Positions 13,355 through 21,965 of a DNA stretch of 64,000 bases are shown here, piece after piece (the first letter of the stretch is position 1; the number at the start of each line of letters is the position of its first letter). The notes under the pieces are model-generated. The model was not told the origin of the DNA, ran no database searches, and saw nothing but the letters and a program-made list of their open reading frames with translations. A program made the translations under genes and the position numbers. The stretch is from a virus. The DNA is taken from positions 1 to 64,000 of the IMG/VR virus record IMGVR_UViG_3300032334_000315. One strand, given 5' to 3'.

Positions 13355-14086
13355 TTATCTTCCTATGATGTTATAGTCGCCATATGTTTCATTGGTAAGC
13401 TGCGGCACATAACCATTGAGAGTTGCTTCGGCTCGCATATCATGCCAAAGCTTCACAAGGTCTTGCCGTGGATGTTCCTCAGCTTTGCCAGTAAACCACG
13501 TAGGCTTCCAAGGTTGTGTACTCATTTTAGTATAGTGCAAGTGCCAGATATTGTCAAGCACTAATCCGTCACCGTCGTGACAATTCCATCGTGGATCAAG
13601 ATCGGTTACATATTCCGCATTGCCCGAGAACATGTTGATATATCTATGGTGTGCAGAAGGGTTAGGCTTCATTCGCGCCACAGGTGTAAGAATACCATTA
13701 AACTGCTCACAATCCATAACAATGACGCAAAACTCATGACCACCAAAACGAGCGCCGCGCCGAGCAGCCATAGGCCGCCCGTTAAGATCCGTTGCATATA
13801 GATCAGCGATATCACGCAAATTAAGCTGATCCACATCCATGTAAATTGCTCGCCCATGATAACCACATGCCTCTGGAATTGCCCAACGAAAGCCACTAAA
13901 CGGTGTAGACCAATTTTCCGTTTCCCATCCACCCCAATAGGAATTGGTATCGTGCGTCTGCCGCATCCATGTAATCTGGATAGGATGCGTGGTATGCTTC
14001 TTTAGTGTATATTCCAACACCATCTCAGCTTCAGCATCTTCATTGTTTGAAGATGTGCCTACGAAAATACGAATAGGTTCAATCAT
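13355..14086 (-). CDS. GT8-like glycosyltransferase, 243 aa
   Basis: The second of two tandem ATGs is chosen because AGGAG is 6 nt away from it. A DxD motif lies in AIYMDVDQL at about residues 82-90, and HLHYT near 182-186 is the usual C-terminal metal-binding His motif of GT8 enzymes. It should transfer a hexose from a nucleotide sugar with Mn2+. The acceptor may be host surface glycan or phage DNA; the neighbours favour surface glycan. Confidence 0.78.
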   Translation of the reverse strand: MIEPIRIFVGTSSNNEDAEAEMVLEYTLKKHTTHPIQITWMRQTHDTNSYWGGWETENWSTPFSGFRWAIPEACGYHGRAIYMDVDQLNLRDIADLYATDLNGRPMAARRGARFGGHEFCVIVMDCEQFNGILTPVARMKPNPSAHHRYINMFSGNAEYVTDLDPRWNCHDGDGLVLDNIWHLHYTKMSTQPWKPTWFTGKAEEHPRQDLVKLWHDMRAEATLNGYVPQLTNETYGDYNIIGR

Positions 14087-14095
14087 CATAATCTC

Positions 14096-14317
14096 CTAGA
14101 GATTCAAAATACCGAGTGTCCAATTTTCCGCTGCACTCTCAGCATACGCTTCACTCTTACCGGGAAAGTATCTTGTTTCTACAACGACACCATCACGCTT
14201 GAAATCTACCGCATACATCTTAGGGCGTACATGTGATCCATCTGGATTCTGTAGCTCTTCAAACAAGCGGACTTCAGCAGATAGCTTTTTATCATCACTC
14301 CAAAATTGCGAAATCAT
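14096..14317 (-). CDS. conserved phage protein of unknown function, 73 aa
   Basis: A small soluble protein with a beta-rich middle (PKMYAVDFKRDGVVVETRYF) and a helical, Ala/Glu-rich C-terminus. It starts as TAATG on the stop of the methyltransferase gene with AAGGAG close by. I do not know the family or function. Confidence 0.68.
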   Translation of the reverse strand: MISQFWSDDKKLSAEVRLFEELQNPDGSHVRPKMYAVDFKRDGVVVETRYFPGKSEAYAESAAENWTLGILNL

Positions 14318-14934
14318 TATGCTCTCCTTACAAAAAACATACCAGTGCGTTGCATGAATGGCTTCTGCATATTAGACTTCTGGGTTCTAATTTCTAAAGT
14401 CGTTTGAGGATCAAAATCGAAACCATACTTATTAAACACAGCAAACCAATATTCAGCTGGCTGACAGTTCACATGATGATGACCCGGTGCACCAGGACCA
14501 GCAGCGGTGCAAATAACATACTTGCAGCGAGCGAAAGCTTGCATATAGTTGTCCTGATATTCCTCATCAACATGCTCAAGGAATTCTACTGACCAACCAA
14601 GATCAAACTCACGGTCTAGCGGAGCTGGTCCAGTTGTGAAATCGTGAATGATAATCTTTGTTTCTGCCTCTTTAGGTACTTCCCAATCGCCATCAACACC
14701 AACGGCCTCAAGGCCGCGCATACTCGCGATGCGTACCATGCCGCCAGGGCCACAGCCAACATCGAGGAATGATTTGATATTATACTTCTCTATTAGATAG
14801 AGAAGAGTGCCACGATCATTGTGGGTCTTGTTTAGATGCCCGCCCAGATGAGAGGGAAGAGAATCTTGATTTGCTTGTGATGTGTTCTGGTCCACGATGC
14901 CACTTTCCGTTGATGTTGTCATTGATATAATCAT
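14317..14934 (-). CDS. class I SAM-dependent methyltransferase, 205 aa
   Basis: The SAM-binding motif I is FLDVGCGPGG (about residues 56-65), with a second acidic strand at GVDGD and WSVEFLEHVDE as motif IV-like. The substrate is unknown; the setting suggests a sugar or glycan. The first ~118 nt overlap the 3' end of the GIY-YIG gene in another frame. Starts at 14934 or at ATG 14922 are both possible. The core fold begins near residue 38, so even a short form would overlap. Confidence 0.75.
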   Translation of the reverse strand: MIISMTTSTESGIVDQNTSQANQDSLPSHLGGHLNKTHNDRGTLLYLIEKYNIKSFLDVGCGPGGMVRIASMRGLEAVGVDGDWEVPKEAETKIIIHDFTTGPAPLDREFDLGWSVEFLEHVDEEYQDNYMQAFARCKYVICTAAGPGAPGHHHVNCQPAEYWFAVFNKYGFDFDPQTTLEIRTQKSNMQKPFMQRTGMFFVRRA

Positions 14935-15277
14935 CCCGTTCTAATACGCCATTGATAAATTGCTCTTTTACTTCCTCATAGTTTACACGACCTTTGGTCG
15001 AATGTAAAGAGATAATTTCTCGTCTGAAGAGATTTTTGTTGGAGTCTTTGATTTTGGCTTTGAGTAAATCACTGGAGCCATAATACTTTTTCCAGTCAGA
15101 TTCGGATCGCTGACGACGGGTCTTACCCTTAACTTTTCTGATAGACCAGAAGTACTTTCTACCGATGTACTTCTGGCCCTCTGGTGTTGTGATAAGGTAA
15201 ACGAAGCCGTACGCATCCCCGATATCTTCACTATCAAATTCCTTACCATTAAAAGTCCACGCATTTTCATATGTCAT
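14816..15277 (-). CDS. GIY-YIG endonuclease-like protein, 153 aa
   Basis: The two signature strands are GFVYLIT (residues 24-30) and KYIGRKYFW (36-44). SDWKKYYGSS near 60-69 and NYEEVKEQF near 99-107 supply the basic and catalytic-Glu positions. The protein resembles the Seg-type free-standing homing endonucleases of T4-like phages but is short and has no clear DNA-recognition tail. It overlaps the methyltransferase gene by 119 nt, an arrangement seen when such mobile genes insert near gene ends. No strong ribosome site precedes it. Confidence 0.78.
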   Translation of the reverse strand: MTYENAWTFNGKEFDSEDIGDAYGFVYLITTPEGQKYIGRKYFWSIRKVKGKTRRQRSESDWKKYYGSSDLLKAKIKDSNKNLFRREIISLHSTKGRVNYEEVKEQFINGVLERDDYINDNINGKWHRGPEHITSKSRFSSLSSGRASKQDPQ

Positions 15278-15290
15278 AGACTTATATAGT

Positions 15291-16019
15291 CTACTTCCAC
15301 TTCACAATTTCAAATGTACCATCATAGTTCTCAACCAATGCTGTACACGACTCTACCCAATCGCCACAGTTCATATATCTAATACCGCCAATATCGCGAA
15401 TATTAGCATGATGAATATGACCGCATATAATTCCGTCAAGATTTTTGCCTCTCACATAATTACATAGCGTCTCTTCATAGTTGCCAATAAAGTTAACTGA
15501 TTCTTTTACTCTGTCTTTTAAATAGGCAGACAATGACCAGTATTTCATACCAAACACTGTTCTGATTTTATTAATGAAGAGGCTCATGTCAATACTAAGA
15601 TCATATGCCCATGAACCAAGGTGAGAAAGCCATTCAGCGTTTCTAATTACCACATCAAACTGATCGCCGTGAGTAACAAGATATAACCGATTATCGACCC
15701 CCACATGTACGGCTTCCCTAACCATAATAATATGACCGAATTCGTTATCGCAATAGTTACGCATAACATCGTCATGGTTTCCTGGGATATATACAACCTC
15801 TGTGCCCTTTCTAGCGCGACGCAAAAGCTTTTGAATTACGTCATTATGAAATTGAGACCATATGTTTTTCTTTGACATGGCCCAACAATCAACAATATCA
15901 CCAACAAGATATATCTTCTCACACTCAAATGTTTTCATAAAGTCAAGCAGCTGGTCTGCTTGACTCATTTTTGTGCCCAGATGAATATCTGAGATGAATA
16001 CCGTTCTGTATGACTTCAT
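15291..16019 (-). CDS. LpxH-like metallophosphoesterase (UDP-diacylglucosamine hydrolase family), 242 aa
   Basis: All calcineurin-type metal motifs are present: SDIHLG (10-15), GDIVD (40-44), GNHDD (80-84), HGDQFD (117-122) and CGHIHHA (199-205). The HGDQFD and overall layout fit the LpxH/COG2908 group, which cleaves UDP-2,3-diacylglucosamine in lipid A synthesis. In a glycan cassette beside a GT2 enzyme it may change lipid A or another lipid-linked sugar; the exact substrate is uncertain. It starts at ATGA on the GT2 stop. Confidence 0.82.
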   Translation of the reverse strand: MKSYRTVFISDIHLGTKMSQADQLLDFMKTFECEKIYLVGDIVDCWAMSKKNIWSQFHNDVIQKLLRRARKGTEVVYIPGNHDDVMRNYCDNEFGHIIMVREAVHVGVDNRLYLVTHGDQFDVVIRNAEWLSHLGSWAYDLSIDMSLFINKIRTVFGMKYWSLSAYLKDRVKESVNFIGNYEETLCNYVRGKNLDGIICGHIHHANIRDIGGIRYMNCGDWVESCTALVENYDGTFEIVKWK

Positions 16020-16717
16020 CTAAAATCCTTGTAGTCGCTTGTCGTGGATTTATTTTTGAATGTCACGGAAAAATAGTTAGTCAGATATAGCCAAGTTGTC
16101 TTGACAACACCTTGCTCTTCAAGTCTTCTTGGTGAAGTTGTGGTAACCATGTACATGTTAAACACTATCTTGCCGAGATGTTGAATGCGTTTTGCAGTCA
16201 TGGTATCTTCACCGTAGAAAGCAATGGATGTGTCATAACCGCCGACTTCATCCAAAGCTTTCTTTTTAATCATGCAGTTTCCGCCTTGAAGAAACACGCC
16301 GATATAATCGTTGCTGAGTTTAGCAAGTAAGTAATAGAACTTCGTTAGCACCCGTAGTTTAAAACTAGCACCATTATATTCAAGAGGACCAGTTACTGCG
16401 ACAACATGGTCATTTGATAGACAACTCAGTGCTTCCCAAACCCAACCATCAGTTATCTTGGAATCAGCATCAATGTTTGCAACCAAGAATCCTTTAGCAG
16501 TTTCGTAGCCAGCTTGTCTCGCAAACACAACACCCTTGCGAGATTCTTTGATAACAAAAGCACCTTCTAGTTCTGCGATTTCAGCAGTCTTATCGGTGCA
16601 ATTGTTATCAACCACAATGATTTCATATGGCACATACCACACATGTTTTCTGATTGCGCGTATGCAGTCCTTGATATGCGCTTCTTCGTTATAGCATGGT
16701 ATGATAAATGAGATCAT
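16016..16717 (-). CDS. family 2 glycosyltransferase, 233 aa
   Basis: A classical GT2 domain: FIIPCYNEE at the N-terminus, IIVVDNNCTD near 33-42, DADS at 83-86 and the catalytic region with GEDT near 180. A lipid- or glycan-linked acceptor is likely. There is no transmembrane tail, so the enzyme is probably peripheral to the inner membrane. It is coupled to both neighbours by TAATG/ATGA overlaps. Confidence 0.85.
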   Translation of the reverse strand: MISFIIPCYNEEAHIKDCIRAIRKHVWYVPYEIIVVDNNCTDKTAEIAELEGAFVIKESRKGVVFARQAGYETAKGFLVANIDADSKITDGWVWEALSCLSNDHVVAVTGPLEYNGASFKLRVLTKFYYLLAKLSNDYIGVFLQGGNCMIKKKALDEVGGYDTSIAFYGEDTMTAKRIQHLGKIVFNMYMVTTTSPRRLEEQGVVKTTWLYLTNYFSVTFKNKSTTSDYKDFR

Positions 16718-17010
16718 TACTCGTCTTTCTTTTCTTTAGTCTTGTAGTACTCGTCTACAAGATCAAACCTATCGGCTTTCAAGTCGCCGACATACCAATC
16801 TAGACCGGTAAAGTCTGCCATTTCTTCACCATCATTTTTCATTTGACTGAGATGAGCAACATATATTGCCATCTGCTTCTTCTGAAAAAGCCTTTCATTG
16901 TACAGCTTTACCAGTTCTGCTCGGTCTTCTTTATTGTGGAAAATTGTCCACGATGTAAAGAGGAACCAATGTTTGAATGTTACCCAACCATAATATAACC
17001 ACTGTTTCAT
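16717..17010 (-). CDS. orphan protein, 97 aa
   Basis: The aromatic N-terminus (WLYYGWVTFKHWFLFTSW) may associate with a membrane interface. The rest is highly charged and helical. Function unknown. It is coupled to the zinc-ribbon gene by TAATG and to the GT2 gene downstream in the same way. Confidence 0.68.
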   Translation of the reverse strand: MKQWLYYGWVTFKHWFLFTSWTIFHNKEDRAELVKLYNERLFQKKQMAIYVAHLSQMKNDGEEMADFTGLDWYVGDLKADRFDLVDEYYKTKEKKDE

Positions 17011-17168
17011 TATTCGTCCTCATCTTCCTCGAGTTCTTCAATCTTCGCGTCTTCTACGTCTGCGCCACAAAAGGCGCAGAACGATGGTTCGTCTTTCTTA
17101 CCATTCTTTTCAAATGAAATGGTATACTCATATTCGCCGCAAGGGCATCTAATATCTCTATCTGGCAT
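17010..17168 (-). CDS. small zinc-ribbon protein, 52 aa
   Basis: The ATG at 17168 overlaps the RNR stop codon (TAATG), and the TAA at the other end overlaps the next start. Two CxxC-type knuckles, CPC at residues 8-10 and CAFC at about 31-34, then a poly-acidic tail, indicate a zinc ribbon. Coupling right behind the RNR gene suggests a partner or regulator of nucleotide reduction, by position only. Confidence 0.72.
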   Translation of the reverse strand: MPDRDIRCPCGEYEYTISFEKNGKKDEPSFCAFCGADVEDAKIEELEEDEDE

Positions 17169-19075
17169 TAGATTTCACAGCCTCCTGCAACACACGCTAA
17201 TTCTTGTGCACCAGTGGTGTTATCTGTCTTTTCATATTGACCAAGACGAGACCAATCAATTACCTTAGGCATCTTAGCAGCGAAGGCCTCGTATTCTTCC
17301 TTCGTGCAATCCTGATAAGGTGCTTGCTTGTACACATGGTCAGAGAATGGAAGAAATGACACGCCTGACATCTTGTCAAAATGCTTATAGACCCAAGCGC
17401 CAACTTCAAGCCATTCGTGTTCCTTGACAGAGATAGTGACCGATGGCTTATGTTCGCACCAATGATCCTGATATGTGACCCATAGTTCAAGCTGTTCAAT
17501 GGCCGTCATATCTGTGCGGAATACCGAATTCTCTGGTGCCTTCATTGGGAACGAGAACACATACACATTGTTCGGACGCATCGCACAATCTTCAACTGGA
17601 ATGCCAGCGTCAATCATGAGAGCAGCCAATGGATCCTTCTTATCAGCACGAACGGTGCGGATATAATAACGATTATGACGAGCATGAATACCGGAAGCAG
17701 CATCAGTAAGCTGAGAAACAGTCCCAGAAGGCTTAACACAGGTAACAGCAGCAGATTGCGGAATACCCAATTCTTTAGCAAACTTTGCATTCGTGGCGAC
17801 TGCAATTTCACGAAGCTCTGCCAAGCGGCCTTCAATTCCTGGGAGTTTTCCATTTGTGAGGTCATTATCCATGATTCCTGTCATTGATACACCGAGCAAC
17901 CGCTCTTCTTCGCAGTTGCGCTTCCAAGATGATGATAGATATTTAAATCCAGTTAGTGTTGACTGCCATGTACCAAGAATGGTAGCCCAGTAGACCTTCT
18001 CCTTGAGAGTTTCCATCGTGTCAGTATCACGCACGACAACTTCGGATAGATTGCAGAATTCCTTGTCGCGCAAGATAATCTCGGAACATGGGTTGGTACC
18101 AAAATCATAATCAGGGTTACGGCGACCATGCTTGATAACTGTAGCCTTCGCGCTCGCACGATTGAAGATACCGCGCTCACCAGACTTTGATTCATAGAGA
18201 GACTTCCACTCTTCCATGAACAGACCCATATCAGGCTTCTCTTTATAGACCGCAGAGTTATTAGCTAATGCTCGCTGTGATTGGTCCATCCACCATTGAC
18301 CAGACTTTGCCACGCGCATACGGTCATCAGACAAGTCAGAGAGACTAATAAGAGCGGAGCGACGAACACCACCGACAACGACAATATCAGCAATCTTACA
18401 AACGATATCATGGGACTCCAATGTATTGAGACGACGACCAGCAGCCTTCTTGAATGTTTCTACGCAGAACTTGAATAGAGCCTCAAGCGGCTCAGGGCCA
18501 GATGCGCGACCACCAAACGTCTTCAATGGTGTACCAGCAGCACGAACCTTGGATACGTCCCACCGAGGAATTTGCCCAACATAAAGCATACCGATAAGCT
18601 CCTTGAGGGCCTTTGCCCAACCAAGCTTAGAATCGGCCACTACGATTGTGGTGTCGCTGGTATGAAAATCTTCGGAAACGATGGGGAGTTGTTCTACGTC
18701 TTTGGACTCTACAGAGAATCCAACGCCTGTGCCGTTCATAAGAATATAAAGGATCTCATCAAATGACCGTGGGCTATTCACAGCAACATAAGAGCAATTA
18801 TAAGCTGCGATATTCTCGCGCTTCAATGCTTCACCAGCAGTCATAATGCAACGCATAGATGGCATGACCTTGAGAGACAAAACAGCATCTTCAAGTTCGG
18901 CCCTAATCTGAGCAGTATCATAACCATGGTTCGTCTTCAGGTGCGATTCAAAGAAATCAAAGAATCGGCCGATCGTTTCACTCCAACTTTCTCGTCGCCC
19001 TTCATCCCACATGAACCTTGAATATCTTGATAGATGAATGAATTGCTGGTAGAGGGACGGTAACGAGTTAGACAT
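17168..19075 (-). CDS. nrdJ: adenosylcobalamin-dependent (class II) ribonucleotide reductase, 635 aa
   Basis: Start at the Met with GGAG 7 nt upstream. The sequence fits the monomeric RTPR-type class II enzyme. Features are the active-site NPCSEI (328-333, Cys330 radical cysteine, Glu332), partner cysteines near 94 and 341 (FCNLSE), and the C-terminal redox pair in ACVAGGCEI (Cys628 and Cys633). It reduces ribonucleotides using a B12 radical without an NrdB subunit or oxygen. T4 itself uses class I NrdAB. It follows primase in one operon, tying dNTP supply to replication. Confidence 0.93.
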   Translation of the reverse strand: MSNSLPSLYQQFIHLSRYSRFMWDEGRRESWSETIGRFFDFFESHLKTNHGYDTAQIRAELEDAVLSLKVMPSMRCIMTAGEALKRENIAAYNCSYVAVNSPRSFDEILYILMNGTGVGFSVESKDVEQLPIVSEDFHTSDTTIVVADSKLGWAKALKELIGMLYVGQIPRWDVSKVRAAGTPLKTFGGRASGPEPLEALFKFCVETFKKAAGRRLNTLESHDIVCKIADIVVVGGVRRSALISLSDLSDDRMRVAKSGQWWMDQSQRALANNSAVYKEKPDMGLFMEEWKSLYESKSGERGIFNRASAKATVIKHGRRNPDYDFGTNPCSEIILRDKEFCNLSEVVVRDTDTMETLKEKVYWATILGTWQSTLTGFKYLSSSWKRNCEEERLLGVSMTGIMDNDLTNGKLPGIEGRLAELREIAVATNAKFAKELGIPQSAAVTCVKPSGTVSQLTDAASGIHARHNRYYIRTVRADKKDPLAALMIDAGIPVEDCAMRPNNVYVFSFPMKAPENSVFRTDMTAIEQLELWVTYQDHWCEHKPSVTISVKEHEWLEVGAWVYKHFDKMSGVSFLPFSDHVYKQAPYQDCTKEEYEAFAAKMPKVIDWSRLGQYEKTDNTTGAQELACVAGGCEI

Positions 19076-19135
19076 ACAAATCTCCAATTTTCTTTTGAAC
19101 GAATGGCATTAATCCAAGAATTGCTCTCGGCTATA

Positions 19136-20140
19136 TCAACACTTTTTCCAGGAACGGATTGCAAGCTTGAGTGCCAAGCCCGTATGCGTAGCTGTATTTA
19201 TTATGCTATGGATTGCTTCGGTTGATAAACCATCAATAACTGCTTCATTTATATCTTTATATTTCCAATGATCTGGCCATATCACGACCCCGTACCCACC
19301 AGAAACAAACGATTCAATCTTCTTTACCACCTGTTGATTGCGTGGCTGATTATCAAATACAAGCACCACACGATCGGTAGGAATGCTTCGTACCGCGCGT
19401 GTGAAGTCGGTACCACCAGCAGCAATTGCGTTCGGCAAAAACATGCTATCAATTGGCCCTTCTACAACGTATATAGTTTTTGTGGTGTCTACTCTATCCA
19501 GGCCATAGACAAGCGCCTCGTCTTCAATACGCATTGTGACATAGCGAAGAGTGGATGTGCCTAGAGCGCGACCAGACACACCTGTTAGTTTACCGTTTGC
19601 ATTACGAAACGGTATAACAAGGCGAGCATCTGATACCAGTCGGCCCTCATATGCTGGGTTGAGTACCTCGAGGGCTTTCATGTCCCGTGCGAAATACAGA
19701 TCATCGTACCGCTCTTTAGGTATCTTGCGACCCTTAGCATATTGAACAGCAAAATGATCTGGCGGAAGATCCTTGATCTTTACCAGCATATCATCTAGAA
19801 CTGTCTTGGTTACGATTTCTTTGCGAACATCTGGAATAGAGAACGGCAGTGGCTCGTTACCGAGACCACGTTCCTTGAATGATTCCAACTTGTATGCGCG
19901 AGCGAGATTTGGATCAATTAGGTCAATTACCTTGTAGAGTGCTGTACCTAGATCACAGTTGTGGCATTTGAATATGTAGCCATCTTTCTTTGGGAAAAGA
20001 TAGCCTCGGGCCTTGTGTTTGTTTTTCTGAGAGTCCCCACAGAAAGGGCAACGAAAATTATATGCGTTGCCCTTTCTCTTGAATACCAAGAGTTTGGGGG
20101 AGATGAGGGCTATGTATTTTGCATCAATGATAGTAGACAT
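19136..20140 (-). CDS. 61: DNA primase, T4 gp61-like, 334 aa
   Basis: An N-terminal zinc finger CPFC...CHNC (Cys31, 34, 59, 62) with CGDS is followed by a TOPRIM domain with VVEGPIDS (Glu227, Asp231) and VFDNQP (Asp263). These match the T4 gp61/DnaG type of primase that makes RNA primers with the gp41 helicase. The promoter -10 TATAAT ends 6 nt before the ATG and no ribosome site exists, so the message from it would be leaderless. It is the first gene of the operon that reads through RNR and the glycan cassette. Confidence 0.92.
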   Translation of the reverse strand: MSTIIDAKYIALISPKLLVFKRKGNAYNFRCPFCGDSQKNKHKARGYLFPKKDGYIFKCHNCDLGTALYKVIDLIDPNLARAYKLESFKERGLGNEPLPFSIPDVRKEIVTKTVLDDMLVKIKDLPPDHFAVQYAKGRKIPKERYDDLYFARDMKALEVLNPAYEGRLVSDARLVIPFRNANGKLTGVSGRALGTSTLRYVTMRIEDEALVYGLDRVDTTKTIYVVEGPIDSMFLPNAIAAGGTDFTRAVRSIPTDRVVLVFDNQPRNQQVVKKIESFVSGGYGVVIWPDHWKYKDINEAVIDGLSTEAIHSIINTATHTGLALKLAIRSWKKC

Positions 20141-20146
20141 AAGTTC

Positions 20147-20175
20147 ATTATAAGCAGAACTATGAAGGATGTCAA
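20147..20175 (-). promoter_or_regulatory. sigma70-type promoter, leaderless geometry, primase
   Basis: TTGACA (20175-20170), a 17-bp spacer and TATAAT (20152-20147). Six bases then lead to the primase ATG at 20140, so nominal +1 is its A. Confidence 0.87.
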
Positions 20176-20176
20176 G

Positions 20177-20536
20177 TTATTTCTGAGCCTCTAGCTTGTA
20201 GTTACGGTAGTATTTTTTATAGCCAGCAATTACCGTATTTTGCTGGATTACATATCGGCGCATCTCGGCCGCATTGATAGCCAGCGCTTCATAGCCAGCT
20301 GGTGTTACAGCAAACAATACCACTGGTCCGCCATTGGCTCCCATTTCTTTTATCTTAGCTTCAATATTGTTTGGTGTGAGAACGATCCACTCCACATCAT
20401 TTTGTGTGGCTGGCATTACCGTTGGTAGAATAAGCTCTGGTCTATCAACCAAAACTGGTTTGTCGAACACCTTGGTTGTCTCATTGCAACCAGCCAGCAA
20501 TAGCGTGGTGCATAGCAGTAGAATTTTATTTTGCAT
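20177..20536 (-). CDS. outer-membrane lipoprotein, probable o-spanin, 119 aa
   Basis: The signal MQNKILLLCTTLLLAGC is a lipobox signal with Cys17 as the lipid-anchored residue. The mature protein has no further membrane segment. It starts 11 nt inside the end of the upstream gene, whose product has an N-terminal membrane anchor and coiled coil. That overlapping pair is the layout of a two-component spanin, which fuses inner and outer membranes in the last step of lysis. It is longer than many o-spanins and not especially proline-rich. Confidence 0.72.
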   Translation of the reverse strand: MQNKILLLCTTLLLAGCNETTKVFDKPVLVDRPELILPTVMPATQNDVEWIVLTPNNIEAKIKEMGANGGPVVLFAVTPAGYEALAINAAEMRRYVIQQNTVIAGYKKYYRNYKLEAQK

Positions 20537-20999
20537 TTGCAGCCACTCCCTTAGGCATAAGCGAAGAAATCAATTCGGGACATATTGCATTTTTCATAGT
20601 ACCAGATTTTTCGTCTTTTGTCAAGGGTGAACCTGTAGCAATCTCATTGCAACGGAAAGCGGCCTTGGTGCCACGATTGATTTTCATTTGAACATCGCCG
20701 GCATTTGCGATAGATGCGGCTGTCAATCTTGGCGCTGCAACTTTCGAGCGAAGGTCAGATGCTTCCTGTTGTGTCTTGATAAAGTCTTTGGTTATTTCGG
20801 TGTTGATTTCCTGCATCTTCTGGATATCTTCGTTCTGCCTATCCATCTGTGCTTTTTGCTGGTTGATAACACCTTCCATGCGCTGCTGGACTTCCGCAGC
20901 GGCCTCTAGCTTACCTTCTAATGCTTGAATGTAGAAATATCCACCTGATACGATGGAAAAAAGAATAGCCGCTATTGCGACTTTAATTGCGATACTCAT
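20526..20999 (-). CDS. probable i-spanin (Rz-like), 157 aa
   Basis: Start at ATG 20999 (TGATG overlap), with GGAGG 6 nt away. Residues 4-25 form an N-terminal membrane helix. Residues 28-90 are a Gln/Glu/Lys-rich coiled coil with a periplasmic orientation expected. The C-terminus has two cysteines. With the overlapping lipoprotein it fits an inner-membrane/outer-membrane spanin pair. Confidence 0.72.
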   Translation of the reverse strand: MSIAIKVAIAAILFSIVSGGYFYIQALEGKLEAAAEVQQRMEGVINQQKAQMDRQNEDIQKMQEINTEITKDFIKTQQEASDLRSKVAAPRLTAASIANAGDVQMKINRGTKAAFRCNEIATGSPLTKDEKSGTMKNAICPELISSLMPKGVAANAK

Positions 21000-21181
21000 C
21001 ACTTGCCTCCGTTCAATTTTCTACGAAGTGTCTTAAACAGAATTGGCTGCCCGTACTTTTTTAATTTGCCTGCAACACCCATACGTGGTTGTTTCTTACT
21101 CCAATGAACACCGCCACCTGTGCCTGCAACTGCGGACCCTGTAGCATTGGCTGGTGCACCGTCTTCCTTAATTTCGCTCAT
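20999..21181 (-). CDS. small conserved phage protein, 60 aa
   Basis: The N-terminus EDGAPANATGSAVAGTGGG resembles a short motif I recall from small proteins of many T4-like phages. The second half is basic. Function unknown. It is coupled to the upstream gene by TAATG and to the i-spanin gene by TGATG. Confidence 0.7.
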   Translation of the reverse strand: MSEIKEDGAPANATGSAVAGTGGGVHWSKKQPRMGVAGKLKKYGQPILFKTLRRKLNGGK

Positions 21182-21570
21182 TAGATTTTCCTTAGTGTAT
21201 CCATTATTTGACGATCCATCATAATGTCTGTGGATCTGATCGTCTCGTTTCGTTGACCAATACCGTGTACGGTTTCAGGCCAATAATTCAATAACAATAA
21301 GAATGGCTTTAGATACTCAAGGTAATCATATAATTTGAATGTCAGCATTCGCGTCAAAGCTTCTGGCTCAAACACATTGTAAAGAACCACCAAGTGATTC
21401 AGTATCAACCGTTCTTTCAACTCACCTTTCTTTTCATAGCGATTGAATAGGCGACGCAGATTTTTAATTCTATCTAGGTCTTCGTTGAACTCTATTGCGT
21501 CAATGCACGGATTGGTATAATGCTTTGCGGCAAACAGAAAAAAATTTGATTCGTCCAAGGTACCTTTCAT
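21181..21570 (-). CDS. conserved phage protein of unknown function, 129 aa
   Basis: A helical soluble protein with a strongly patterned middle (RIKNLRRLFNRY, GELKERLILNHLVVLYNVF, KPFLLLLNYWPE). I recall related proteins in cyanophages and other T4-like phages. No catalytic motif is visible. It lies in the late structural/lysis region, so a virion or assembly role is plausible. Confidence 0.75.
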   Translation of the reverse strand: MKGTLDESNFFLFAAKHYTNPCIDAIEFNEDLDRIKNLRRLFNRYEKKGELKERLILNHLVVLYNVFEPEALTRMLTFKLYDYLEYLKPFLLLLNYWPETVHGIGQRNETIRSTDIMMDRQIMDTLRKI

Positions 21571-21581
21571 ATCTCTTTCAC

Positions 21582-21965
21582 TTAGTGCCCAAGTACCTTA
21601 AAAAATGTGGCTATAAACGAAAACCCATAGCCAAGTACAGTACCACCTCCAATAGCCATCCATATGTATTTCTGAATAGCAGCTATCTTTTCATTCAAAC
21701 ATGCATAATGTTTATTTTGTTCTTCTCTTACTGCTTTTATTTCGTCTAATATGGCTTTGTCTTGTGTGCGTATCGTATCGTAAACATCTTTCAATTTTGT
21801 GTCCAATTCTTCACGACGCTTTTCTAACTTGATTTCAATTACCTCAGCTTGCTTTTCGTGCTGTGTTATTCTAGCTTCCTGGACAGAAATCATGGCCTTC
21901 AGATCACTGGAAATATCCGTGAGTCTTACGATTGCCGATTCTATTCTGTCTAGTTGCTCAACCAT
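21582..21965 (-). CDS. coiled-coil membrane protein, 127 aa
   Basis: Residues 1-90 are a long charged coiled coil. Residues 98-122 form a single C-terminal membrane helix, so most of the protein should face one side of the inner membrane. Similar tail-anchored coiled-coil proteins sit in phage lysis regions, but none is diagnostic here. It lies two genes before the spanin pair. Confidence 0.7.
   Translation of the reverse strand: MVEQLDRIESAIVRLTDISSDLKAMISVQEARITQHEKQAEVIEIKLEKRREELDTKLKDVYDTIRTQDKAILDEIKAVREEQNKHYACLNEKIAAIQKYIWMAIGGGTVLGYGFSFIATFFKVLGH

Noticed and set aside
14816-15277. Complete homing endonuclease of the Seg type
   Set aside because: The GIY-YIG core is clear but the usual DNA-recognition tail is missing, so only 'GIY-YIG-like' is claimed.
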